A model generated the notes under the pieces. It did no database searches. It worked only from the letters and a program-made list of their open reading frames with translations, and was not told where the DNA came from. 37,502 nucleotides of DNA from Diphasiastrum complanatum. Lineage: Eukaryota; Streptophyta; Lycopodiopsida; Lycopodiales; Lycopodiaceae. This document shows positions 23,016 through 32,611 of this stretch, piece after piece. Within the stretch, counting starts at the first letter, position 1. The number at the start of each line of letters is the position of its first letter. The stretch is taken from positions 1-37,502 of the forward strand of contig MU835646.1 of NCBI GenBank assembly GCA_029204225.1, written 5' to 3'. The position numbers were made by a program, and so were the translations under genes.

Positions 23016-24233
23016 TGTAGCGCAGGCATCCCAAAGGGAGCCGGGAACCACGACTTAGCTTCCCAGCCTTCAACTCTTGCCATCCGAACCCACTTGACAT
23101 ACAAGCAGCCAACTCGCCAACAACGATCAGACTTAACCAACTTGAAGTTCCAAAAACCAACATTGAGATCCAACCTGGCGCCATGCCAAATCGGGGGTCC
23201 CGACGTGGGTGACTTCCCTCCAAGCAAGCCGCCCGACATACATCAAACTTAACCAACTCGAAGCTTCGTTACAAACGAGTAACATCCAATCCAAGCAAGC
23301 GGTCTGACTTACATCAGACTTAACCAATTGAAAGCTTCGTCACGAGCGCTGGAAGCCAACCTGGCGCCATGCCAGACTGGACAGCCATAAACAGGTAACA
23401 TCCACCCAAGCAAGCCATCCAACTCAGCCGACAGGTTAGAGCCCGTTCCCCAAGAGCTTAACCCATTCACGTTCATGCAAGGAACACTCAGAACCACAAG
23501 CCGCGACAGATATTGAAACAACCAGTTCCTGGACCAAATGGTCCTGACAGCATACCGCTGGCGCCACGGACCGAATGGTCCCGACGGCATACCGCTGGCG
23601 TCCCGGGATACGACCCTCAGCTATGTGCCAAGTTAAAAATTTTGAAAGCGGCCTTACAACTGGCGCTTTTACCGAACACTGAAACCCAGAAGGTAATCAG
23701 AGTCAGTTTGAGAAAAATCCCACTTTATTGATAAATCTGAGAAGGTTACATTTCAAGTGTGTGACCGACCCTAGTCTCCGGGGCGCTAGCATGCCAAGGC
23801 GAGAGCCATGACAACATTCCAGCAAGGGAGGCTGAGACTTGGTTGGAGCTCGCCCTGAGTCGCAACCCGCACTCCCCTATAGTATTGGTGTGATTCGGCA
23901 CCCCCCCTCATACCAAGCACTCTACCCAAGCTGGTAAAGCACGTTTTTCTCTCTCTAGGATTTTCTCTTTCTAGAAAGTCATTTTCTCTCTCTAGATTTT
24001 ATTGATCCTCAGGCTTCCTTTAATCATGCCTAGATCGTGTGAGGTGATTGCACATCGATCTGAGCTCTCTGGACTTCGCTAGAACCGATCAAAGATTTTC
24101 AGCCATAGGAACTTGGCGCCGACTGGATTCTGGTCACAGTGGCGCCGGGAGCAGCAGGGGCGCTGCTGGCGCCGGGGACATAGCTGGCGCTGATGGCACC
24201 GGAAGTAAAGCTTGTAAAGGTAGCTTTACAACA
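23016..24233 (-). repeat. 3' LTR
   Basis: 1218 bp, with TG..CA ends on the element's strand. It contains several GGCGCC words near 24110-24190, TCTCTCTCTAG repeats near 23950-23995 and a short terminal hairpin (GTAAAG, loop GTAG, CTTTAC) at 24214-24229. It lacks the 27 bp found in the other LTR. Confidence 0.95.
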
Positions 24234-24250
24234 TCCACCCCACCTTTATA
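24234..24250 (-). other. Polypurine tract
   Basis: On the element's strand, AAAGGTGGGGTGGA directly precedes the TGTTGTAAAG start of the 3' LTR, where plus-strand DNA synthesis would be primed. Confidence 0.75.
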
Positions 24251-24820
24251 AAATCTGATGTCCTCATCAGATGTCAGATTAAAGTAAAGGTGTCTCCCAA
24301 TTAAAATAACTATACATTTAAGCTACTTGGCACAGTACTCAATTTACTGGCCACTTTTTATTAACATTGAAGCTGGCACACCACAAGTCGGAGGCTCAGC
24401 TCTTTGTACTGAAAAATTACATAACTTGAAAATATATCTTTGTCTGGGAAAAGCGTAGATTTGATATCGCTTTCGTAAAACCCGAGGACCTTATTAACTG
24501 GTGACAGAGGCCTTTCTTTGAAATGTTCGCCCCTGTCGCTTCTGACTTTCGACTTTGGAACTCCTTTGAGCTCCTGATTTGTCCTTGATGCACTTTGTGT
24601 TGAGCTCCCTGAGCTCCAGATTTGTTCAGTTCCGCACAGGTATCAAGGCTCCCTGAGCCGAAGGATTTATCGTTTGATTGCACACTTTATGGTCCACTTC
24701 GTGCCTTGTTGCTTCTGCACCTTGATTTCTCTCCTTGTCCCAGCCTGATCTTGATACTTTTCCATCTTGGCTCTTTAAGGTAGGCAAAGATTGAGTACTC
24801 CGCAATGCACCTCTCAATTA

Positions 24821-25195
24821 GCTTGAAGTAGCTCTTTGAATCAGCCCAAATGTAACCATTGACCTCATGGAAAGCCAAAGGGTCGCACCAGTTTGATCCG
24901 CATCCGAACTATCTCTTCGCATTTGTTTGAAGCACCATGTCCGTCGCGCAAAACTTGACTTTCACAATTCCATCACTGGTTAGTTGTCTCACAGTCAAAA
25001 CAAGAAGTGTACATCGAGCTTGGCTTCAAGTAGCTCTCTTTGAATCAGAAACATGCACCCAGAGTTTGCACTAATCCGATCTCAACGCGAACTGTCCCTT
25101 AGCGTCCGTTCGAAATACCAAGTCTCTCATGCAAGACTCAACTTTCTCAGTTCCTTCATTGATCAGCTGCCTTACGCGTAACACAAGCCAGCGTA
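24821..25195 (-). repeat. Degenerate ~200-bp duplication inside the element
   Basis: GCTTGAAGTAGCTCTTTGAATCAG-like sequence at about 24821 recurs at about 25023, and the following ~170 bp stay alignable (CCGAACT/GCGAACT, TTTGAAGCACCA/TTCGAAATACCA, AACTTTCTCAGTTCC). It is much more diverged than the 250-bp duplication downstream, so it is older. Confidence 0.65.
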
Positions 25196-25566
25196 CTCAT
25201 ATGTTTCCTCATCATTGCTGGTCCAGAGAAAGCCTATAACAAACTTTCCTTTCCACAACAAAAACTTGTCAACTTATTAGGTCCAAAGTTCGCCAGTCTC
25301 CTCGTGTGAGTATGGCTAGGTCACCTTGAATTTGCCCCCATTTTGATCAACTTTAATTCACAATTTGCCCCAAGAGAGAGGTGTGTGTGATAGTTCCCCT
25401 CCACTTAATAAATCAGCTGATCGGACTTTAGAGTAGAGTTCTTCGGACAAAAAGCCTTTCCAACACTTTGCTTCCCATCTGCTAGGATTATGGCTCGATC
25501 CAACTTGTTGCCAATCTCTGAAGAGGATCCTAGTCTTTTCCCCTTTGAGGAAAAACCCAACTGATA

Positions 25567-26068
25567 CTGGATATCACCCATGCTCAGTGAGTTTCAGTTC
25601 CGAAGGTGGCCGTCCCAAAATGAAGACCAACTGCTATAGAAGATCTCCCCTGAAATTGCCCTTTCCAACTTTTGACTTTCTGCTTGCGTCTGGTGGGCGT
25701 TGTCGCAAATGAAACTAACCCAAGAAACAGGCTAGTCATCCATCCTTTGCAAACATTGAGTCATTTCGTTGTCGTTCACGTGCGAGTACTTGAACTGTAA
25801 ATCCGCCGCACAGATTCTGGATATCACCCATGCTCAGTGAGTTTCAGTTCCGAAGGTGGCTGTCCCAAAATGAAGACCAACTGCTCCATAGAAGATCTCC
25901 CCTGAAATGGCCCTTTCCAACTTTTGACTTCCTACTTGCGTCTGGTGGGCGTTGTCGCAAATGAAACTAACCCAAGAAACAGGCTAGCCATCCATCCTTT
26001 GCAAACATTGAGTCGTTTCGTTGTCGTTCACGTGTGAGTACTTGAACTTCAAATCCGCCCCACAGATT
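25567..26068 (-). repeat. Recent 250-bp tandem duplication inside the element
   Basis: Unit 1 (25567-25816) and unit 2 (25817-26068) both open with CTGGATATCACCCATGCTCAG and are almost identical, with a 2-nt insertion in unit 2 (CTGCTCCATAG against CTGCTATAG). No reading frame is preserved across them. Confidence 0.92.
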
Positions 26069-26345
26069 CTGTAGTCCTCTTTGTTTGATGGTATCAGCTT
26101 TCAAAAGAAAAGGTTCCTTCTCGAGCCATCAGCTCCTTGTATCACAAGCAATCATGCAAACCAGGCAAAGCACGAGTACTAAGACTCACCACGAATACGT
26201 ACAAGTAAGACACTCAGGCAGGTTTACTAACAAGTAACAAAGGCAAGGTCCCCCTTTGAGATGGTCCTGCCAACGGACCTTTGCCTGGCCGCGCCCATGC
26301 AAATCGATCACGGAATCAGCCCACATAGGACACCCCTCCAACTAT

Positions 26346-26740
26346 CCGTGCTTTCACCATTAAGCAGCACATTGCCTCAGTCACGCCCCACCACTTTTTG
26401 GTCGATAGCCCTTATAGCTAAACGATCGGCAGCTATCCCGCACCGGCAGCTAACCACTCGTGCTTTACACCCGAATTCGAGCAGCATCTCTGTATCAATG
26501 GTTAACCCGTACAGTTCGAATATGTCGCCCCGCACCCCACAAGGTACAGACCGTGCTTTCACCTCCCTAGGCAGCACTTTGCCTCATCCGTCCTACGTGC
26601 AGACAGCGCCAGGCCCGAACCGCGAGAACTGACCGTGCTTACACCTCAAGGGCAGCACCTTGACTCATCAAGTCCCCCGTTCTGCCGACCACCCCGACCG
26701 TGGACGCACCCGTGCTTACACTGTGGGCAGCACCTTGCAC
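26346..26740 (-). repeat. Five spaced hairpin motifs in the retrotransposon leader
   Basis: A ~35-bp motif occurs at 26346-26380, 26457-26490, 26551-26586, 26633-26666 and 26710-26740. On the element's strand each has GTGCTGCC, a variable 8-14 nt centre, then GTGTAAGCACGG or GTGAAAGCACGG. GTGCT and AGCAC can pair in four copies; the copy at 26457 has a changed outer base. Spacing shrinks from 112 to 77 bp toward the LTR. The array lies 84-478 nt inside the 5' LTR, where packaging or dimer signals of retroelements usually lie. Function is inferred from position only. Confidence 0.75.
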
Positions 26741-26809
26741 AACAGTTGTCTTGATGAACCCCAAACCGTGGCCATTTCCGTGAGATCCACATAGCTGACC
26801 GGCCAGTCG

Positions 26810-26821
26810 GCTCTGATACCA
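26810..26821 (-). other. Primer-binding site for initiator tRNA-Met
   Basis: TGGTATCAGAGC on the minus strand, two bases inside the 5' LTR end at 26824. Confidence 0.95.
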
Positions 26822-26823
26822 CA

Positions 26824-28068
26824 TGTAGCGCAGGCATCCCAAAGGGAGCCGGGAACCACGACTTAGCTTCCCAGCCTTCAACTCTTGCCATCTGAACCCA
26901 CTTGACATACAAGCAGCCAACTCGCCAACAACGATCAGACTTAACCAACTTGAAGTTCCAAAAACCAACATTGAGATCCAACCTGGCGCCATGCCAAATC
27001 AGGGGTCCCGACGTGGGTGACTTCCCTCCAAGCAAGCCGCCCGACATACATCAAACTTAACCAACTCGAAGCTTCGTTACAAACGAGTAACATCCAATCC
27101 AAGCAAGCGGTCTGACTTACATCAGACTTAACCAATTGAAAGCTTCGTCACGAGCGCTGGAAGCCAACCTGGCGCCACGCCAGACTGGACAGCCATAAAC
27201 AGGTAACATCCACCCAAGCAAGCCATCCAACTCAGCCGACAGGTTAGAGCCCGTTCCCCAAGAGCTTAACCCATTCACGTTCATGCAAGGAACACTCAGA
27301 ACCACAAGCCGCGACACATATGGAAACAACCAGTTCCTGGACCAAATGGTCCTGACAGCATACCGCTGGCGCCACGGACCGAATGGTCCCGACGGCATAC
27401 CGCTGGCGTCCCGGGATACGACCCTCAGCTATGTGCCAAGTTAAAAATTTTGAAAGCGGCCTTACAACTGGCGCTTTTACCGAACACTGAAACCCAGAAG
27501 GTAATCAGAGTCAGTTTGAGAAAAATCCCACTTTATTGATAAATCTGAGAAGGTTACATTTCAAGTGTGTGACCGACCCTAGTCTCCGGGGCGCTAGCAT
27601 GCCAAGGCGAGAGCCATGACAACATTCCAGCAAGGGAGGCTGAGACTTGGTTGGAGCTCGCCCTGAGTCGCAACCCGCACTCCCCTATAGTATTGGTGTG
27701 ATTCGGCACCCCCCCTCATACCAAGCACTCTACCCAAGCTGGTAAAGCACGTTTTTCTCTCTCTAGGATTTTCTCTTTCTAGAAAGTCATTTTCTCTCTC
27801 TAGATTTTATTGATCCCCAGGCTTCCTTTAATCATGCCTAGATCATGTGAGGTGATTGCACATCGATCTGAGCTCTCTGGACTTCGCTAGAACCGATCAA
27901 AGATTTTCAGCCATAGGAACTTGGCGCCGACTGGATTCTGGTCACAGTGGCGCCGGGAGCGGCGCCGGCGCCGTTGGCGCCGGGAGCAGCAGGGGCGCTG
28001 CTGGCGCCGGGGACATAGCTGGCGCCGATGGCACCAGAAGTAAAGCTTGTAAAGGTAGCTTTACAACA
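26824..28068 (-). repeat. 5' LTR
   Basis: 1245 bp. Same sequence as 23016-24233 apart from about nine substitutions and 27 extra bp near 27958-27985, made of GGCGCC-type units. It should hold the element's promoter, but no strong TATA was singled out. Confidence 0.95.
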
Positions 28069-28073
28069 AGAAT
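28069..28073. repeat. Target-site duplication AGAAT (right)
   Basis: Matches 23011-23015. Confidence 0.95.
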
Positions 28074-28415
28074 ACATGCTTCAAAGTTAAATCATTAACA
28101 AGCACAGTACCAGAAAAATTCAATTTTTCTCGAACCAGGTACCGGTTTGGAAAAGAATATAATCCATGAGGAACGAATAACTTGCCGTAAATCCTAAATC
28201 TATGAATCATACTCATAGACAATCTGTAGCAAAAAAATTGTCGTCACACCCATTCATGGCTATGGCCTAGAGAATCAATGATTCATTCTCAACTATTAAT
28301 TCAAGCAGATTTTCAAAATCTTCTTCCTAAATCAACATATAGGTTTCATCCATGGTTATCAATTACTAGACCTGGTCATTTCCTATGCAATTGCTAGAAG
28401 AGTAGCCGATGATGG

Positions 28416-28418
<3 letters not shown>
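28074..28418. other. No gene seen
   Basis: The original flank of the retrotransposon insertion. No coding signal or repeat was recognised. Confidence 0.4.

Positions 28419-28486
<68 letters not shown>
28419..28486. repeat. (CT)34 microsatellite
   Basis: A pure CT run. The Arg-Glu frame across it is an artefact. Confidence 0.98.
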
Positions 28487-28487
<1 letters not shown>

Positions 28488-28660
28488 GTGTTTGCCCTTG
28501 AACTCCATGCAGGTGGCTCAAGTAGACATAATAAAAAACAAACATGAAAAATTGATCAAAAATAGTTATTTTAACTTTTTTCTTGTTTTTTATCATGTAT
28601 GAATTTACTCGAGCACATTATTTTTTTGCGATCAAATACTTTGTTTGCTAGACCTTTAAA

Positions 28661-29607
28661 CATTATAGGAGTTCTTGACTACAAACGAGCCTTTCAAAAA
28701 GATGATGTTTATTTTTTTTCCCAATATTTTCTTACACATGGCCCAATTAAAACACTCAAATTTGAAATCTACGTAACATAGATCCCTGAAATTCAGAAAA
28801 ATATATTTTTTATGAAAATTATACTTTGGCGTCAAGCAGCCTTACATGCCCTTTTTGTATATGGTATATAATATGTGATTTATTAAAAATAGCATACCTT
28901 TTCAATTGTAGCTTAGAAAGCGCTCAATGAGAGCTTTCCAAAGACACCGTAGATGACCTAGTTTGGACCTACGGTTCAAAAGTTACAATCAGCCAAATTT
29001 TTTTTTACCATTTTGTGTATGGTATGCAGTCTGTGACTCATTAAAAATAGCATAATTTTTTAATCGTAGCTCCGATCGAGATGCTTTTGTTTCATTAGAA
29101 AGCACTCGACGAGAGCTTTCCAATGACACTCTGGTTGACCTGCGGTTTAGTTATAGTTGGTCAAAAAAATTTACCAACTTAAAAAAAATTTGGCCTCATT
29201 ATCAGATTTGTGTGAATTTTGTCTCGATCAAGGCTACAATTAAAAAGTTATGCTATTTTTAATGAATCAAAGACTTTATATCATACACAAAATGGCCAAA
29301 ATTTTTGACCGACTATACCTTTTGAACCGTAGGTTCAAACTAGGTCATGTAGGATGTCGTTGGAAAGCGCGCTTATTAGTGACCGAAAACATCTCAATTA
29401 GAGTTATGGTTGAAAAGTTATGTTATTTTCAATTAATCACAAACTACATAATACATGGAATGGTTAGTCATCTAAAATGGTGTGGGCAACATTGAGAATG
29501 ATTCAAGCAGAAAAAAAAAATTTATTTGTGTAATTTACATTAACAAATTTTGTCATCCTACATGGCATTCTTTATAGGGCTCTTTGAACTCAAGAACACC
29601 TATAATG
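28661..29607. mobile_element. 947-bp inverted-repeat element made of four 165-bp units
   Basis: The outer ends are inverted repeats of ~33 bp: CATTATAGGAGTTCTTGA at 28661 against a right end that reads CATTATAGGTGTTCTTGAG on the minus strand from 29607. Inside are two forward units (from about 28854 and 29023) and two reverse units (about 29225-29310 and 29310-29465). All carry TGTGTATGGTAT, ATTCATTAAAAATAGCATA, AGAGCTTTCCAA and CCTACGGTTCAAAAG-type blocks. No transposase is present. The GA[GC]TTCAAA..GAGCC terminus and the GGAAAGCGC motif relate it to the element at 21621-22000. Confidence 0.75.
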
Positions 29608-29894
29608 ACTTTTGCCAACAAATTTTCTAATTTTTTACGACAATTTTCCTTTCATGGCCGATGTTTCACAAAATCCAACATTTATCAAATATAGTTCATA
29701 AATTTTCTTTAAGAACCTTTTCTATGTTTACTCGTTTTCAATTTCTTTATCATATCATTCATATCGTTTGAACTAATATTGTTCTCGTTTGAACTCTAAT
29801 TTCAGTGTAGTCAAACGCAAAAGTACTTAATTCGAAGAGTACATTATTGTGAAACTATGAGTATTTTTGTATCGATATTATACCAAAAAAAAAA

Positions 29895-30632
29895 AAAACA
29901 CTGGTGTGAATGATTTATGCATGTTCTATGTGCTCTTGCCTTAGATTTTTGAAGATAGATCTTGAAATCCATCAAGTTCTTGATCTTTGTGCAAACACCC
30001 ACATCTTAGGAGATCAATCACACATTTTGGGCTGTCCCCACATATGTGAAAACTCCAAACTAAGTGCCTTCCTTAGTATCTGGCAGTTGCATTCTCATCC
30101 ATATTTGAGATATTTGGCAGTTGTAGCTCATCCATATACTAGTTGTATATTTTCCTTTGGAGTTGCTAGAGCATTGGTACATTGATTCAATCTATTGATT
30201 ATAGCATTATTTCAATTGATTTTATGCAATTGGTGCTCTAATTGATAGGTATTATTGGGCCACACAACTGTTTGGTTGTATATATCCACATTTTTGGCTG
30301 ACCTATTGGAGACCTTTATCACAACGTCTTCATTTGACTTTCTTGTGGAATCCGAGGTTCCTTGATAAACCTTCATGTGTTTTCATTTAGTGGGTTACCT
30401 GCTTTGTGATTTGGCTTTGAACTACTACGTAGTTTAAAAGTTTCTACATCAACTACATTATTTTAGTTTCTTTTATAGCTTACATCACAGGCCATGTTGT
30501 TTAGGGTGAAAGTGTTATGGACACATGGCTCCATACTTCCCTATTTTTAGGACTAATTTTAGGACTCTCAACTATTACTGATAGTAGCTTTATAGTTATA
30601 TTACTCTATTTTATATAAGATCCTTTTAGAAC
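29895..30632 (+). pseudogene. Coding-like debris left of the hAT insertion (possible LRR-type)
   Basis: A 91-codon frame (29910-30185) has Leu-patterned text (LRFLKIDLEI, HPYLRYLAVVAHPY), and weaker protein-like fragments follow in other frames to about 30400 (LWNPRFLDKPS). The leucine spacing and short loops recall leucine-rich repeats, but no NB-ARC or kinase motif accompanies them. It may be one broken gene with the block at 31335-31829 across the hAT insertion. Confidence 0.22.
30625..30632. repeat. 8-bp target-site duplication TTTAGAAC (left)
   Basis: TTTAGAAC abuts CATAGATGCAC and is repeated at 31274-31281 after the right end. Confidence 0.85.
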
Positions 30633-31273
30633 CATAGATGCACTACGTTTCTGAAACGTGTTTCAGAATCGCGTTCAGAAACGCGGTTCTGAAAAATACC
30701 AAAAAATTTCAGAAACGTTTTTTTTTTTTATAATTTTTTTTTTTTGTTTTTTTATGGGCAATATGGATATCAGATGAAAGCTCTAATTAAGAGCATAATT
30801 ATTGTGTAGTTTGTCAACTGTTTCAGGTGCAGGATGGTCCAGTTCAGGTGCATTAATCCATGTTGGGTTCTATAAAGGATAAAAATTCAAAACTAACCTC
30901 TAGCTTGTTCATTACGATCACAGATGGTCTCAGTAAGTGTGTTTTCGCTCAGGGAGTTGGACCCTGCCGTTGGGGGGCATTGCCCCCCAAACCCCCCACC
31001 GGGCGCCCCCGAGAAAGGGGGCTACCTCCCCCCTAAGCATCTATTGAAAACCAGAGCAAACCACAACCAAATAGCTATTGAAAATAAGATCCGTTTGTGC
31101 CCCATCTACTGCACTTTTGAGGCAAAACGCTGGTTTGACCATTGATCCCCTAAAAAAATTTCAGCCATAAGCTATTTTTCCAAAAAAAAAAAAAAAAAAT
31201 TAGTACGATTCTGGGAGGAGAAATGCGTTTTCAGAAACACGTGCCCTTGGAAACGCATTTTTGTGCATCTATG
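30633..31273. mobile_element. 641-bp non-autonomous hAT-like element
   Basis: The ends are a perfect 11-bp inverted repeat, CATAGATGCAC, flanked by an 8-bp direct repeat TTTAGAAC (30625-30632 and 31274-31281), the hAT target-site length. Both subterminal regions are crowded with TTTCAGAAACG and its reverse complement, the kind of repeat hAT transposases bind. There is no transposase. The centre holds a perfect C/G palindrome (30970-30990) and other C-runs. The right subterminal region also has A- and T-runs. The frame at 30924-31145 is not a real gene. Confidence 0.88.
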
Positions 31274-31281
31274 TTTAGAAC
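31274..31281. repeat. 8-bp target-site duplication TTTAGAAC (right)
   Basis: Identical to 30625-30632. Confidence 0.85.
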
Positions 31282-31334
31282 TTACCAGGATGCTTCAAAA
31301 CTTTCATTTCTTAGATTATTGAGTTTGGTGTCTT

Positions 31335-31829
31335 GAGCTCTTTGTAGGGGAATTCTATTTTCTGGAGATCTTAGTTGGAGATATGCCTGAACTACCGACA
31401 TCCTTAGTCTTTCATAAACTTTTCTTGATTGGAAAATGCTATGTAGATGCTAATTGTTGTCTTTTTAGTTCATCTGATGCCAATATCTGTGATCAAATTC
31501 AAAAACAGTTTAGTACTACTAATGGTGAAATTCCGCAAAAGGCTGTAAATGATGACTTTTAGATGACAACTTTCCAAAGGAAAAAAAAAAAGAATAATGT
31601 GATGATGGAAGCAGCTATGATTATTTCCACTGACTATAAAGTTCTGCTTGAACCATTGAAAATCGTGAAAGCAATCCACACAATGACAACTCCCAAAGTA
31701 ACTTTTAGCAGCCAAGCCAGATCATTATATGAGAACTTCAAGCGTGTCATGAGGAAGCGTGTTGAAGAGAAAGAGTTAATAAAATGCATTTCAGAAACAG
31801 CACTATCCACATATATTATAAAGGTTTAA
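31335..31829 (+). pseudogene. Coding-like block, one in-frame TAG; family uncertain
   Basis: A 165-codon frame is open except for TAG at 31560-31562. The first part (LELFVGEFYFLEILVGDMPE, then LPTSL) has an LRR-like cadence. The second part (from ATG 31563) is lysine-rich (FQRKKKKNN) and then helical (ARSLYENFKRVMRKRVEEKE). A TGA at 31320-31322 precedes it, and the hAT element ends 60 bp upstream. The TAG could also be removed by a splice ending at TTTTAG. Family not recognised with confidence. Confidence 0.3.
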
Positions 31830-32611
31830 GAGAGCTGAGGTCGAATGTCCACAAGATCTGCACCATAACAAATATACTTGCATAGCTTTTGCAAGATAAG
31901 TGTATTTCAAGTCACATGGAATGTCCATGTCATTTGCAACAGTAGCAATATCTGGTAGATTGTTACATTTTTCACTACCAGTATATGAATTGATCGTAGA
32001 ACTTTCACCCAGTAAAGAATCGAGCTTAGTAACCCAAATTAACTTGGGGCATAGCCGAAGTAGAAATTGTAAGTATCCTTCTAAACACTGCTTCAATTCA
32101 AGCCTTGAAAAGAAGAAATAATTTTTCCTGTACGTGAATGCCTCTTACGTGCTGGTTGGACACTTTGTCTGCCCTGGCCCTTTTTATAGTGTGTAAGTAG
32201 TATACTAACTCTTCCATGGGAGGATATATACAGCAGTTCTCCAAGATTCTTAAAAAATTGTGAGTTAACCAGTTATCCGGATCCGGCTCAATTGAGTTGC
32301 TCAAAAGCACCTGCCAATGAAAACTAAAGCTTTAGTATTAGCATAAATAACATGTAATGGGATCAACAAACCTCTGCTCAACGCATTGTTAATAATATCC
32401 TTAGTAAGCACTATGTGTGAAGATCTACTGAACAATATAAGCATCCAAAAAAAAAGAGCACCTGGAGCAAGTCTCCACACAAGCACCGGTACACTATATT
32501 ATTCCATAATGTAATGAGAAAATTTCTCATCTAAACATAATCCCTGCCCTGGTAAAAAAAACCTGGGGGGAAGTCACACTCAAAACAGTAAAACCTCAAT
32601 CAATTACCTTT
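31830..32611 (-). other. 3' side of the NHX gene with a possible extra exon at 32098-32310
   Basis: Minus-strand 32098-32310 follows a good acceptor (CAG at 32311-32313). It opens with VLLSNSIEPDPDNWLTH and stays open for 70 codons. In a frame one base off, the end of the last NHX exon reads [12 protein letters not shown] and meets a donor (AAAAG/GTAATT at 32607). The two would join in phase across a 297-nt intron. Further minus-strand frames (31803-32096) look partly coding but show no known motif. This may be an alternative or lost C-terminal extension, or 3' UTR. Confidence 0.35.

Larger units (their letters stand above)
23016..28068 (-). mobile_element. Complete non-coding LTR retrotransposon (LARD-type), minus strand
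   Basis: Two near-identical LTRs, 26824-28068 (5', 1245 bp) and 23016-24233 (3', 1218 bp), flank 2590 bp of internal DNA. The element starts TGTTGTAAAG and ends GCGCTACA on its own strand. It is bracketed by a perfect 5-bp duplication AGAAT (23011-23015 and 28069-28073). The primer-binding site is at 26810-26821 and the polypurine tract at about 24234-24250. The LTRs differ by about nine substitutions and one 27-bp indel in a GGCGCC-rich segment, so the insertion is recent. The interior has no gag, protease, reverse transcriptase or integrase signature in any frame, so it must have moved with enzymes from another element. Open frames in it are short and overlap each other. Confidence 0.95.

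Noticed and set aside
26261-26632. 123-codon plus-strand ORF in the retrotransposon leader
   Set aside because: It is antisense to the element and built over the repeated hairpin motif.
23309-27398. Duplicated ORFs of 93, 85 and 64 codons in the two LTRs
   Set aside because: They are identical because the LTRs are identical. LTRs are noncoding and no family matches.
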